Positions 9,839 through 20,960 of a stretch of 64,000 nucleotides of DNA are shown here, one piece after another. Where the stretch lies: contig CM068367.1 of the NCBI GenBank assembly GCA_034769895.1, positions 125,277,927-125,341,926 on the forward strand. The letters run 5' to 3'. The notes under the pieces were generated by a model. The model was not told where the DNA came from and did no database searches. It worked only from the letters and a program-made list of their open reading frames with translations. The stretch's first letter is position 1. Each line of letters starts with the position of its first letter. The DNA comes from Magicicada septendecula. Its lineage: Eukaryota; Arthropoda; Insecta; Hemiptera; Cicadidae. Made by a program: the position numbers and the translations under genes.

Positions 9839-10130
9839 AAACCCCCTCAATGAAAGATTTTGTGCCGAAGCATAAAAACTTTCATTGACCCATTCATACT
9901 TCCTAAAGGAATCAGCCTGGATATGTCGCCACAACCCCCTTACAATTTATACAAAAAGAAAATCAATAACTCACCCGTGGTCTGATGACGATAACAGTAC
10001 CTGCATGACCTTACTGGACTTCTCCTTCGAGATCCCAACACCATAAGGCCAATTAGGCGCGTAACGCCCCTGCTCTGACGCGCTGGCCAGCTCAGGACCG
10101 CCGTCATAACATCACCAAACACTGAAACAA
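9839..10130 (-). ncRNA. Conserved 3' noncoding segment of element B with stem-loop (9848-9887)
   Basis: Next to the LTR lies a purine tract (- strand) and a 40-nt stem-loop: CAATGAAAG (9848-9856) pairs with CTTTCATTG (9879-9887), and an inner stem TTTTGTG pairs with CATAAAA. The segment then matches element D (reverse complement of 31830-32112) almost throughout, including cttactggacttctc, gatcccaacaccataaggcc and ggccagctcaggacc. Element C has a shorter version (20750-20960). No open frame covers it. It may be a structured signal for export, packaging or plus-strand priming. Confidence 0.7.
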
Positions 10131-12001
10131 TAAATGAAAAATATCAAAATAGTGGCTTGGTATATTACTCTATTCTTAACTGATCTGGTTCCCCTTAGCT
10201 ATGTGCTGGTTTGTGCTAATAAGCACTGTGTTTGCTTGAAATACTACTAAAAATATAAATACAAAAATGTAACACACAAGAATTACATAGAATTGCCATT
10301 CTCCCTATGTACCACCCTGAATTATAAAAATATTGTTTCGACTCCCATCGAGAATAATTAACTCCTTCGGTTTCACAATTATTGTAATTATAAAAGAAAC
10401 ACATATTGATATAAAAAAAATTTAATTAAATTATAAATGAAAACATGGAAATCCCCTTATAAATTTCCCAAATATTCAAACATGGAGAAAAACAAATTAT
10501 AGAAAAAACAACATCATTAAGAAAATCTTATTGAAATTAAAATTATTATTAAAATCATTACTTTCATCATCAACAGGTAATAATCGGCGCTGTTAACAAC
10601 ATCCACCCCTCATTCTCCTCCACACACACTATCTCCTATTAATTATGTTAAAATTTCATAACATAATACCTAATACATGATACATAATAATACATTGATA
10701 CATTATATTAATACAGTAATACATATTTAATAATAGTTAATTCATATTTAATCTTAAGATTTGCATATTCTATTTAAAGTTGCATTTAAATTATTTAAGT
10801 TACAATTTCAATTAATTGATTAATTAAATCAAAACTATTTCATTTCAAATTTATTATTAATATCCATATTATTATTATTATTACTTCATTATTCATTCTT
10901 CATTACCTCTCTATTCTGAACTTTCTACCTACCTAACTACCTAACCTTTCACCTTCTATCATTGTTTAGTCTGGGTAACTCCTATATTCACTATGCTTTT
11001 ACTTATTATAATCTTACTCACCTTCTTCTAACTAACAACCAAATTTACCTATCATGACACCAATATCTCAATTATAAACACCTTTACTAATTTCATTCCG
11101 ACGATAAATCCTATAGCACCGCACATCTTTGTACAGAGATGGGTGTTCCCTAACTGGCTATATACATTCATAATATTTAACCCCTTCCAAAAAATTCGGC
11201 AAACACTCCCTTAAACTACGCTATTACCTGCCACAACGATATACGTTGGCTACTCCTTATCACCTCACCCCCACTACAAAATATCATCAACAACAAATAT
11301 ATGTTTACACCAATTTCTTTACTCACCTCTACAAATAATCACTAACTACTGTGTCCCTAAATATCTAATACTTTCTTTGTATTATTTACCTCAAAATTCT
11401 TAACTATCTAACTCCATTTACTTCATTTAAATAACCCACATGCTTCTATTTTAATACCCAGGCTCTATCCCTGTTTAAACACTTACTGTAATCATTGACA
11501 ATTGTCTTATAAAATTCATCTCTCACCTACTCATAATAATACCTCTCAAAATTCAAATATATGTATTCTTACTTAAACATTTATTATTCCTTAGAAATTT
11601 TTTATTATTATTCATTAGGAATTACCTTCATTACAAATTAAATAATAATTTAACTTCATTAGAAACTTTCTATTACAATTAATGATTTACTTCTGTTACA
11701 AATTAGTACAACTTTCTTTTGTACTATTTTAATTCAGTAATTGACCTTTAAATATTATTCATTTGTTTAAACTTGTTTAATTAAATAAAACATGTTAATT
11801 ATTAAAATACATAATAACTGGTGTACACAAAATATACCTGTAATACAACATCAAAAATACATAAATACATTGATATATGAAACAATGAAAAATATACACT
11901 CCAAACACATTATTTTGTTATTTATCAAACTCAGTCCATAGCAGTCCAATTCTAAACCACTGTTCACATATATTAAATGTTCATTACACAATTAAAACAC
12001 T
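10131..12001 (-). other. Noncoding interior of element B, with a conserved block at about 11050-11310
   Basis: No convincing ORF. The block at 11050-11310 (gacaccaatatctc ... ttgtacagagatgggtgttccc ... cggcaaacactc ... cctgccacaacg) matches the reverse complement of 30700-30955 in element D. The alignment contains gaps that are not multiples of three, so it is not kept as protein. The rest is very AT-rich. Confidence 0.6.
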
Positions 12002-13336
12002 CTATTCTCTATCGTTGAATAACAGCCTAATCTTATTTCTATTTATCTTATTTTTTAATGAAAAAATTTTATGATTAGAAACATTATATTCATATTCATA
12101 CATCAAACAATTATCACACAAATATATCAAGTCACGATCGAGTAGGGTTCTGTCTATATCAGTAAGATCATATGTTATAATCTTGTTATTCATCTTGTAA
12201 TTATCATCATAATTTTCTACCACAGGTAAGTACTTAATACCATTATTCTCATCATTTATTGCTATTTCAATTTCATTGTTACTATAAGGTAAGTATTCAT
12301 TATTTTCCTCCACCGTATCTACCCCTAACCTTTCTACCAATTCTCTGTACTTTCTATTTACTTTAAAAAATTTTATTACTTTCTTTTTCTCACAATACCT
12401 CTCTACACTTTCTCTCTTAATATATTTCTCTCCATAACACCAAGTTACACTCTCTCTCTCCAAATATGCAGGGGTCACTAACTCAAAATTACTGTACCAC
12501 TTCTGAGGTACACAAAAACACCAAGAAACTTTATTTGTAGACCTATCGTCTCCCAAATATAAATTGAAGGAACTCTTGTCCTTATAAAACATACGTGAAG
12601 ACTTTTCTTCACCCCCTAACACAACATCAAAAGAAAATTCTAACCCCTGCACCCCTTGTACAAAAATACTTTCTCCAAGCTCTCTCTCTGACTCAATACA
12701 TTCAAACACTTCATTATCACTCATAATACTTTCATTATTATTTTCTAATATCATATTCTTACTACCTGTAAATTCATTATGCAGATTATCACTGTTACTT
12801 ACGTTATTAGTCAGTACTTCGTTTTTCGTACTATTTTCACTACCATTCACCTTCTGATTTTCTAGTTGAATTAAATTCTCATCCAATTTTTTAATCACTT
12901 TATTGCACTGCTTAATAAGATTATCATTACGAATTTTAATTTCGTTCTTCAATTCGTTACACTTGATATCGAGACTATTTATGATTTCATTTTTCTGCTC
13001 ATTAAATTGTTTATCAAAATTATAAAATTTGTTATTCAAATTTGTAAATTTAATATTAGAATCGCTTTTTTGCTCATCTAATTTGTCATTTAAATTAGTA
13101 AATTTTTCATAAAATTTATTTAATAATAGCTGCATCATGGCAGCCGTACCATCTGGTTTAATTTCTGAACTAGTTGAAATGGATGTAGCGACTTTCTCCG
13201 TCTCTACAGATACAACAGATATGGGCGTATTTGCCTCGTCAGTCTGACTAGTTTGAGTTGTTTGAATATCCATCTCACTAGTCAAATCTGCGTCAGCTGT
13301 ACTGATTTCTAATGTAATATTGTCATTTGTACTCAT
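12002..13336 (-). CDS. Element B ORF: coiled-coil protein with unrecognised conserved C-terminal domain
   Basis: This 444-codon ORF is the longest in the window. It starts ATG shortly inside the primer site. Residues 1-75 are Ser/Thr-rich and acidic. Residues about 80-175 are a long charged coiled coil with repeated EQKSDSNIKFTNLN-like units. From about 215 comes a domain I do not recognise, with segments VQGLEFSFDVVLG, FNLYLGDDRSTNK, VTWCYGEKY, FFKVNRKYRELVERLGVD, then two YLP motifs (EYLPY and KYLPV) about 22 residues apart, ending NKIRLLFNDRE. The same domain recurs broken in C (34742-36207), D (29093-30171) and F (43547-44791). It has no capsid, zinc knuckle or enzyme motif. The coiled coil resembles gag of A, so assembly with a partner gag is plausible; function is unknown. 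Confidence 0.85.
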   Translation of the reverse strand: MSTNDNITLEISTADADLTSEMDIQTTQTSQTDEANTPISVVSVETEKVATSISTSSEIKPDGTAAMMQLLLNKFYEKFTNLNDKLDEQKSDSNIKFTNLNNKFYNFDKQFNEQKNEIINSLDIKCNELKNEIKIRNDNLIKQCNKVIKKLDENLIQLENQKVNGSENSTKNEVLTNNVSNSDNLHNEFTGSKNMILENNNESIMSDNEVFECIESERELGESIFVQGVQGLEFSFDVVLGGEEKSSRMFYKDKSSFNLYLGDDRSTNKVSWCFCVPQKWYSNFELVTPAYLERESVTWCYGEKYIKRESVERYCEKKKVIKFFKVNRKYRELVERLGVDTVEENNEYLPYSNNEIEIAINDENNGIKYLPVVENYDDNYKMNNKIITYDLTDIDRTLLDRDLIYLCDNCLMYEYEYNVSNHKIFSLKNKINRNKIRLLFNDRE

Positions 13337-13490
13337 ATTTGCTATTTTATGTTGCTAAAACATATATGTTTATAACCTAAAAAATTTAACCTTACCTTGC
13401 GCACATGTTACGTACTTTCGCACTCTTACCCCAGGTAGCTATTTCACATTCAGGTAAGTATACTCCACATAAAATTAGGTTTTATGTCGA

Positions 13491-13508
13491 GTCCCTGTTC
13501 GGGCGCCA
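13491..13508 (-). promoter_or_regulatory. Primer-binding site of element B (tRNA-Lys type)
   Basis: On the - strand it reads TGGCGCCCGAACAGGGAC, an 18-nt site complementary to the 3' end of the lysine tRNA primer used by many retroelements. It lies 2 nt from the 5' LTR end (13511). Confidence 0.9.
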
Positions 13509-13510
13509 TT

Positions 13511-14670
13511 TATAACTAATGGCTTTTATTGTTTTATTAGTTACAATAATCTTGTGTATACTAGTAAATTAATTTCACTTTTGAAACTGGACGCCATGTT
13601 GTCAGATTGGGCAACATCATACAAATTTACATTTAGGGCCAGAATTCATGTAACACAAACCATGTTTGTGAAACATACTACCTGAAATAATTGTACTCAA
13701 GATAACATATACAAGTTACTTTTTATTTTTTTAAATTGAATCTAAATACATACTGGAAACTGACTCGAATATTACCCCACATATTACGCCATGGGCATTA
13801 GCAAAACAATTTTAACCCTCCAAAATAAACATTAAATATGAGACATTGAATATGCAATTATGTAACATTAAACAAATACATTTATATACCTCGCACAACC
13901 CAGCACTTAGAAATTTAAGGCACTCTCTCTCTCTCACTCTCTGGTACAATTGATTTATTTTATTGAGCTCATTTTAAAATTTTAAATAAGATTTAGTTTC
14001 ATTTTAACATTGAGTGACTTTTGAGTTGGTCATGATTTTGAATTATGTTGTTTTACGTGAAAATAAAAAATGATGTTGGAACGTTCTCACCCAATTTTTT
14101 TGTACAGGTTGTTCGTTCTGTAAAAAATCGCACACCGCGAGTTTACCGATTACGCTGCCGGTCACATCTCGGAGTATTGCACCTTAAACACTCTTGTAAT
14201 TAACCACTTTTAGTGGTGTAAAAGTTAAAATTCACACTCGGTGAACTGTTTGTCGGCCGGCTGCGTTCACGCGCTAGAAGAAAATGACCAAGATTCTTTG
14301 TTTCATATAGCGTAGGTGGGGCGACAACTACGTCATCAAGCTATTGTTCATCTGTTTACAGCATCGACTTGTTTATGGAAAAACATTCCTCAGCGCTTAC
14401 GTCGTCAGGGCTCGTCGCGTTATCTCGGTATGTGACATGCGTTTTTTTGCTGTGTTTCTTGTTTTTTGCGATGAAAACAGTTAGAATCCTGCCAATTCAC
14501 TTTTGCGTTCACAAAATATTTATATAGTCCACTCACCGAAACTTTACAGGGATTATTAAAGGTTTAATTAATTATGACCAAATTGTTAAAAAATGAAGGA
14601 ATACAATACTTATGGTCTTTTATACCATGTTTTTGTTAATTTAATATTGTACCAGAATTGTACCATCACA
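13511..14670 (-). repeat. 5' LTR of element B
   Basis: 1160 bp, direct repeat of 8679-9838 with only scattered substitutions and 1-2 bp indels. It should contain the promoter for the ORF at 13336-12002. The terminal bases here are TATAAC rather than TGTAAC. Confidence 0.9.
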
Positions 14671-14674
14671 GCTT

Positions 14675-15272
14675 CCGATAATGTGGGATTCAATTGTTAT
14701 TGTAAAGAATAGAATGTGTGGAACAGTAACCTGAATGTGACGCATGGATCCTTCAACATTTAAGACCATTTTGTGATTAGCAGGTAGAAGAGGTTGTTTC
14801 ACTCAATGAAAAGAAAATATCTGAGTGTTTTCTAAGTAAAGTGTAATTAATAGTACCATTTTATGTATTTACTCAGTAATTCAGTCCTTTAATAAAGATG
14901 TTTGTAATAAACTTAGAACTTAAGTTATGGTTGTACTATTATCTGTTACAATTATTATTAGATTGTACAATGTATCTATTATAAAACATGCACATGTGAC
15001 AAATTAATTAACCAGACAAACCGACTAACTTAACTTCCATAGTCCAATTTGTCTTTTTTTTTAATTTGAATTTATTGTTTAATAAATGACTAAATTGTGC
15101 TCATTTGGTAATTAAGTATTTTCTCCTGGAAATAGTCTCTTGTTATGATTTCATTTGTTTATAAACATCTAGACAAGGATTGTTATTTGAACATGTTAAT
15201 GCTAGATACTAAAATTTTGTAATTTAACACAAACCTGACAATGTTGTATGTATTGTTTCTGAATGTCTACAG
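14675..15272 (+). other. Intron of the STAT gene, upstream of the first visible exon
   Basis: AT-rich unique sequence between element B and the acceptor at 15271-15272. No further exon is recognised; the preceding STAT exons (DNA-binding domain, start of linker) must lie left of the window or be hidden beyond the transposons. Confidence 0.6.
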
Positions 15273-15428
15273 AATACAGCAACCTGGTGGTGATTACTCA
15301 AACATGCTGTTTAGTTGGTCACAGTTTTGTAAGGAACCATTACCAGAGCGAACTTTCACATTTTGGGAATGGTTCTATGCTGTTATGAAACTCACCAGGG
15401 AGCATTTGAAAGGGCCTTGGATGGATGG
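15273..15428 (+). CDS. Stat92E: STAT exon: end of linker domain
   Basis: The exon lies between acceptor ...tgtctacag and donor gtaagt (15429). It encodes IQQPGGDYSNMLFSW, then FCKEPLPERTFTFWEWF and LKGPWMDG, matching the linker of STAT proteins (in STAT5: [20 protein letters not shown]...WNDG). It starts with the third base of a codon and ends with two bases (GG) of a glycine codon completed by the exon at 18200. STATs are cytoplasmic transcription factors activated by JAK phosphorylation that dimerise and bind DNA in the nucleus; the linker joins the DNA-binding and SH2 domains. The symbol is the fly orthologue name, used by family resemblance; most insects have one STAT gene. Confidence 0.9.
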
Positions 15429-15597
15429 GTAAGTTTTCAAATTACCTTCATGAACTTATTAAAAAATTAAAGTGCTTGTTCGTTTGCAAGGCCTTCCACT
15501 TCCAACTTCCTAAATAGAATAGAATTAAGTACCGTATTTTTACATCTTAAGTATAGTTTTTATGAAACTAAAAAGTTAAGTAACTATTACAAACAAG

Positions 15598-16883
15598 TGT
15601 AACGGGGCGGAAAGGGGTATTTTATTTTGTTGTAAATTTTATCAAATGTATCCAAATGTATATGTGCCCGACTCAGAAAGCCCCAGCTGAAGAACGGTTT
15701 TAGTCAAACAAAGAACAGTGGCATGCGATGTATGTTTGGCAACGCAGTACAATTCCAAGAATTTCAGTGTAGTGTGACGCCCTCAAACGCGCGAACTCCA
15801 GCAATGCGCGCAGGCGACGCTACGCAGCCTCGAGCCAAGCCAAATAAAAATGGCCAAAGTGTAACAATTTTCTCGCCACTTGGTTTCATGCTGATGGAAA
15901 TACCATAAGACCACGCCCACTTGAGTAATGTGACCCGTGGCAGTGGAATATCATCAAACCTTTGGGAGCACTCACAACCCATGTTCCCTGTGCAGTGATG
16001 AACAATTTAAAACAAGAAGGCATTGGTTTCCTGACCAGCAACCCGAGGTGGTGGGAGTTTGGTTGATGCTCTCTGTATAGGAGTCGACGAGGAACAACTA
16101 AACACAACGGACGCAAGTAGTGGCGTTCGTCACCGGCCGGGGTAAATTTTATCTAAAATGTGAAAACCGTAAAATCAGTTGGAATAACTCCGCTTCCCGG
16201 CCGGGAGCACAAAGAACGCGTGCACATCAAAGTTAATTTTTTTCTGTAAAAGTGTAAAACAGTCCATAAAAAATAAGCCGTTATATCAGAATGAAGTCAG
16301 TGAAGTGAACGAAGCGAAATTAAACTGTGGTGAATTGAAGAAAACAAAACTTTCGGACATATACATATAACGCGGCACATGGCGATGAGAGGAACGATGC
16401 CGGTTGGGTAATCCACGACCAATATTAATAATTTCCAACTAAAACAGGGGTTCAAATAAATTAAAACAGGGGAATTTAACGATATGAATGAGTGAATGGG
16501 CAAACTGGGTCGTGTTCCTAGACTGTAAGTAATTTTGAGAATAGTTTTTTTTTTAATATTTATCAAGTTAAAATCATTATTGAAAGAACAGTAAGCGTTT
16601 AATTTTAGAATAAAGAGAAGTTAACAGAGAAATTCAAAAGACTGGTAAATAAAAATTAAGTTGATTAACAAAATGTAACAAGAGTCGAGTTCATTAATTG
16701 CGCAACCCAAAATCACTTATTTATAGCGAGTTCACGTAAAGACTCTGGATCCATATGAGGTAAGATCTTTGTTTGTTTATTCAACATGAATTTTGTAATA
16801 AATATGTAAGTTATCAATGACGCCCAAGAACAGGGACTCGATTTAAATATTTTAATTAATTGTCATAAATATGTAAGTTATCA
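15598..16883 (+). mobile_element. LTR element E: one LTR, primer site, interior deleted
   Basis: A 1219-bp LTR (15598-16816) starts TGTAACGGGG and ends TTATCA. Primer site TGACGCCCAAGAACAGGGAC follows at 16818-16837, then about 25 bp of interior and the last about 20 bp of a second LTR (ataaatatgtaagttatca, ending 16883). The target duplication CAAG flanks it (15594-15597 and 16884-16887). All coding sequence and nearly the whole 3' LTR are lost. It lies in the intron between the linker and SH2 exons, same strand as STAT. Confidence 0.8.
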
Positions 16884-16887
16884 CAAG

Positions 16888-18199
16888 TAAAACGAAGGAA
16901 CAATTTGTAATAGTTACTTGCAGTAAGTTAAGTTGTGTTTAAGCATCCTAATAGCAATGATAATCATATAGTGAAACAAAACACACTATTGTTCTGGTCT
17001 GACTGATGGTTTTGGTTGAACAACTTTTAATGATGTTCTGTCTGAATTTTTTTGTATAAATCTATGAAGTGGCTTCAAAAAATTCATGGAATATGGTTAT
17101 TTTACAAAAATGAAGTATAGTATAGGGATTTTCTCAAAGTACTTCATTCAGGCACTCACATAATTTTACCTGCATTCACAAGATTTTTGTGTGTCTGAAG
17201 ACTCTTTCTCTGAAACCTCCTTCAACTGCATGTCTTATTGGTGATGCCATCTTGTTCTTAGATTGCTGTCCTTTCAGAGTCGATTTCAATCAAGAAAACT
17301 GGTAAAGCTCAAAACAGGGTTTTCACTTTTTTAAACATTTCCTCATTGTATTTTTTAGACTGTGAAGGGTTTCAGTGTACTATTCCTTTTTACTGTTTTG
17401 CCTTCTGAATGAATTGATGGTGGATCATACTGTGGGAACTTAAAAAATGTCCAACATAATCTTCCCTTTGCTTTTATTGAAGGCCCACAACGATGGTCAT
17501 AGAGATACTTTGTGCTATTCAAAATTTGGTGAGTTTATTGTCAGTATATACTTTCTGAAACACCATTAACATCTCTTATTGTGACTTTTGAAATAAAACA
17601 CTAAATCTGATGTTTGCGTACTGCTCAAGTAAGGACATGTTGAAAATACGTGATCACACACATGGCAACAAACAGCTGTTGTTAAGACTGGAGAGGATAC
17701 ATGGATATGATATGGGAATTTTGTTGTTGTCATGGAACTATAACTTGTCGTGGTAACTATTGTGTTAAAAGCTAGAAACTTTATGAAGCTACTTCATAAA
17801 TTTACTTTTCACCATTGGTACAAGCTTGTGTGATATAATGTTTTGAACATAATCTAAGCCACAGACTTGGAACATAGGTACACGAAACCACAATACAGTT
17901 ACTTAACAGTGCAGTAAAATTAAAATTTACAAATAATTCTTGTAGGATTTTAAAGCGGTAGGTTGGTCTACTAATTAATGTACTTTTGTATTTGTAAAAT
18001 TTTTCTTTATCTCCAAGAAACTTACAAAATTGTTTTAATTATAATGTGTTCACCAAAATTGTTTTAATTATAATGTGTTCACCCAAGCATGGAATGAATA
18101 GGAGGACAAATTTTAGTTTTGGTCGCAAAACATACAATGATGTAGTGTTATCATTTAGTAAGAACTGAGTGATAGGTTATGATTTTTTTATTTCTGTAG
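16888..18199 (+). other. STAT intron sequence
   Basis: Ordinary AT-rich intron with no recognised gene. It contains a small direct duplication of caaaattgttttaattataatgtgttcac (split as two copies at about 18026-18083; unit about 28 bp). The acceptor tttctgtag ends at 18199. Confidence 0.7.
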
Positions 18200-18327
18200 G
18201 CTGATCTTGGGTTTTGTACGCAAGAAGCAAGCAGAAGAGATGCTTTCAACCTGTGCAAGTGGGACTTTCCTGTTACGATTTTCAGATTCAGAACTAGGAG
18301 GCGTGACCATCGCATGGGTTGGTGGAG
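18200..18327 (+). CDS. Stat92E: STAT exon: first half of SH2 domain
   Basis: The exon lies between ttctgtag and gtgagt (18328). It encodes [20 protein letters not shown] followed by [20 protein letters not shown]. The Arg in FLLRFSDSE is the invariant phosphotyrosine-binding residue of STAT SH2 domains. The first base completes the Gly codon from 15428 and the last base (G) starts a codon completed by AG at 38382. SH2 mediates receptor docking and dimerisation. The following intron is about 20 kb because of element C. Confidence 0.93.
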
Positions 18328-19568
18328 GTGAGTATACTTGTGTAGCGTAACTTTGTATAAGAAATTTGTTCTAATAAGATTTTCATCATAAGTTCAAGGA
18401 TTTTTGATATAAATGTGGTTTTAAGGCTTTATATTCCATAAATCCCCATCAATAAGAATTTGGAAATTTCATATGAAACTATGGTTTCCTTCGGTGAGGA
18501 TGTGAAACAGAATTTTATGAGTTTTCTGTAATAAAATGGCTCAAATGGCTTACATGCTTGTAAAAGTAGAAAAGGAAAATGAGGCATTGAAACAACCATT
18601 AACCATTTGTACAGTCTTCAGTTTGCAGATGACCAGATTTTATGGGTTAATCACAAAGGGGACTAGAGTATGTGAAAGAGAAATCAAAGGAGGGATATGA
18701 ATTTTGGGGATTTGTTGACAAGCATAGAGATATGTATATGGGTGTAGAGACCATATAGATTTGTTTTGGAGGAACATTGTAAAATCATGGCACTTAGTGA
18801 GTAATTGCAGGTATTTAGGAGTGTGTGTAATAGGAGAGGTACTTAGGAGGCAAAATAATCAAGGCAAGGGATCTTGTATTGTTTAAACAGCACGAACCTA
18901 CCGTTCTGAAATGTATGATGCCACTGTGAAAAGTTAATAACATACAACTCACAGATCAAGACACTGACATAAGGAATCAGAAAGAAAATTGGATCTGTTA
19001 AGATGGATGCACTTTGTAGATTAAGATTATCACAAATTAATAAAGTAAGAAATTAAAATTTTATAGAAAAGGAAACTGACATAGGCCAGAATAGAAACAA
19101 CTTCAGTGGTTCAGTCAGTGTATTAGCAGAGACCAGTTGCCCTAGTGCTAGTGTTGCATTGGAATCTAAACACAGAAGAAAATCATCACCTGGCCAAACA
19201 TGAATAAAAAGAGGTCAAGAGGCCATAAGTTACAGAAACCTTATAAGACGGGTGTTTAGAGAAGTGAAGATAGAGATTGGGCATACTAGTGTCATAGGAC
19301 ATTCTAAAAAGTGAACAGATGGCTGGGTGGATAAAATTGTGGTGTATGTTGGGCAAGTGTCCAGTCATCTACATGTCATCTTTAACTTCAACTTTACAAT
19401 CCACATCACCTTGAATATAAAAAAAATACATAATTTACACAGAATTGTTTGTCACTTGCGCATAGAAGTCTTATTCTGTTGTCCTTTGTAGATTCCAACT
19501 GAACACAATCGTGTAAGAGACCCTGCATCAACATTCATCTTCTGTGTAGTTTTGAATATTGTAGCAGC
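18328..19568 (+). other. STAT SH2 intron, part left of element C
   Basis: AT-rich unique intron sequence. No gene recognised; short open frames here have no recognisable motif. Confidence 0.7.
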
Positions 19569-20749
19569 TGTAACTTTTCAATTAATTTAATAAATATTTA
19601 AAACATAAAACCACCCAAAAACTCAATTTCCCACATTTACTTATAGTTCTTACCTTCACGTGGATCCAGGGTTCTATATACGAACTCGTGACCTGTAAGA
19701 GTGGTTACTGGGTTTTGTTAAGTAATAATTATTAACACTTTTTTATGAAAAACCAAGCTCATTTTTTATTTATTTCAAATTAATATTTCTTTATATTGTT
19801 TTAACCTTGCATTTTGATTACGTTACAAATAATTGGGCAACGTGGTGTTGCATGACTCTTTTAAACTTTAAACTTACATTTTCTTCTACTAGCAATAATT
19901 ATAATTACAATCTTATGTACTAGTTTTTAGATATTATTTTATATAGACAAACCAGTGCTTTCGTTACATTCACGCTCTCATACCTGATTGCATCCTAATA
20001 ACCCCATTTTTATTTTTTATAGAGCTCTGAACAAATTTATACCCAAATTTATATTATTGATCACCCATTTTCAATGGTAGAAGGCGTGTAAATAAGTTAG
20101 TTTATTATTTTAAGTACTCGTCCCTGGTTGTAGTTATCTCCGCATGGTTTCACCATTGTTGATTCACTTTTTGTTTCGCACTCCGAAAATACGTTCTGAA
20201 TGGTTACGTTTGTAAAATTATTGTTACTGTCTCACTTCTACTTTCTTTCTGATTATTTTTACATTACATTCACTTTCTACTTGTCGGCCGACTTTAAAAT
20301 TTTGCTCGATCCCTATTTACGCAACCGCGCGTTAACACACCTGCGCGGCTGTGAGATCTTTTGTCGACTGCTGCGTCTCAAAAATGGCGAACAGCGTCTT
20401 GGCCAGTACTCTGGCTACCATTGTTCAACTGGAAACAGGTCCATACTCCCTTATAATTGGTTGACACCTTTCTTAATTAGCCTGACGTAACTGAAAGCAG
20501 TTCCGCCTTGCAGCCTCGTGGTCAATTCTACGTCGAAAAAGGCGGCACACACGTGCGCTCGTACGCACAAATACGCACCCCACCGGCAATAAACATTCTT
20601 GTACCGTGCTGTACCTTCCACGGAGCTATAGTCAGGGACCAAAAGTACACTCTGGGTAAATAAATAACAGAGTTAATTCAAAAGTCGTCTACAAATGGTT
20701 AAAATGAATTTACTGAAATTACAAACCCCCTTCAGTTTGTCCCATTACA
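19569..20749 (-). repeat. 3' LTR of element C
   Basis: 1181 bp, matching 36431-37584 throughout. It keeps an 18-bp stretch near 20331-20348 (gttaacacacctgcgcgg region) that is missing or duplicated relative to the other copy. The LTR contains the block cgcaaccgcgcg...gtcgactgctgcg near 20320-20375. Confidence 0.85.
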
Positions 20750-20960
20750 ATAACCCCCCTCCCCAATGAGAGGTTTTCTGTCGAAACAGAAAAACTCTCA
20801 TTGCCTAAAAACCTAAGAGGACCAGCTAGGATATGGCGCCACTGACCCCCCCCCCCCCCACCAGAATGCACCTGAATGAGCTTACTGGACTTCCCTAGTC
20901 GAAATCCCAACACAATAAAGTCAAACAGGCACATCACCACAATATCACCAGACTCTGTAA
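20750..20960 (-). ncRNA. Conserved 3' segment of element C with stem-loop (20764-20803)
   Basis: CAATGAGAG (20764-20772) pairs with CTCTCATTG (20795-20803), and the inner stem TTTTCTG pairs with CAGAAAA. Elements B and D have A-T where C has G-C in the outer stem, and the inner stem also changes on both sides, so pairing is kept by compensatory change. Further in, cttactggacttccc and aatcccaacaca match B and D. A 14-base C run lies near 20849-20862. Confidence 0.7.

Larger units (their letters stand above)
8679..14670 (-). mobile_element. LTR retrotransposon B, complete, non-autonomous, single intact ORF
   Basis: Direct LTRs at 8679-9838 and 13511-14670 (1160 bp each) start TGTAAC (TATAAC in the right copy) and end CATCACA. 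They are flanked by the 4-bp duplication GCTT (8675-8678 and 14671-14674). On the - strand a tRNA-Lys-type primer site follows the 5' LTR, then one 444-codon ORF (13336-12002), about 2.1 kb of noncoding DNA, a stem-loop and a purine-rich tract next to the 3' LTR. No capsid, protease, RT or integrase is seen, so it must depend on enzymes in trans. LTRs look nearly identical by eye and the ORF is intact, suggesting a fairly recent insertion. Confidence 0.88.

Noticed and set aside
15723..16116. Open frames on both strands near 15.7-16.1 kb
   Set aside because: They lie inside the LTR of element E and are overlapping frames in a GC-richer segment without motifs.
20200..20490. Open frame shared by both LTRs of element C (also 37055-37303)
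   Set aside because: Again LTR duplication; the frame differs at its end between copies and has no motif.
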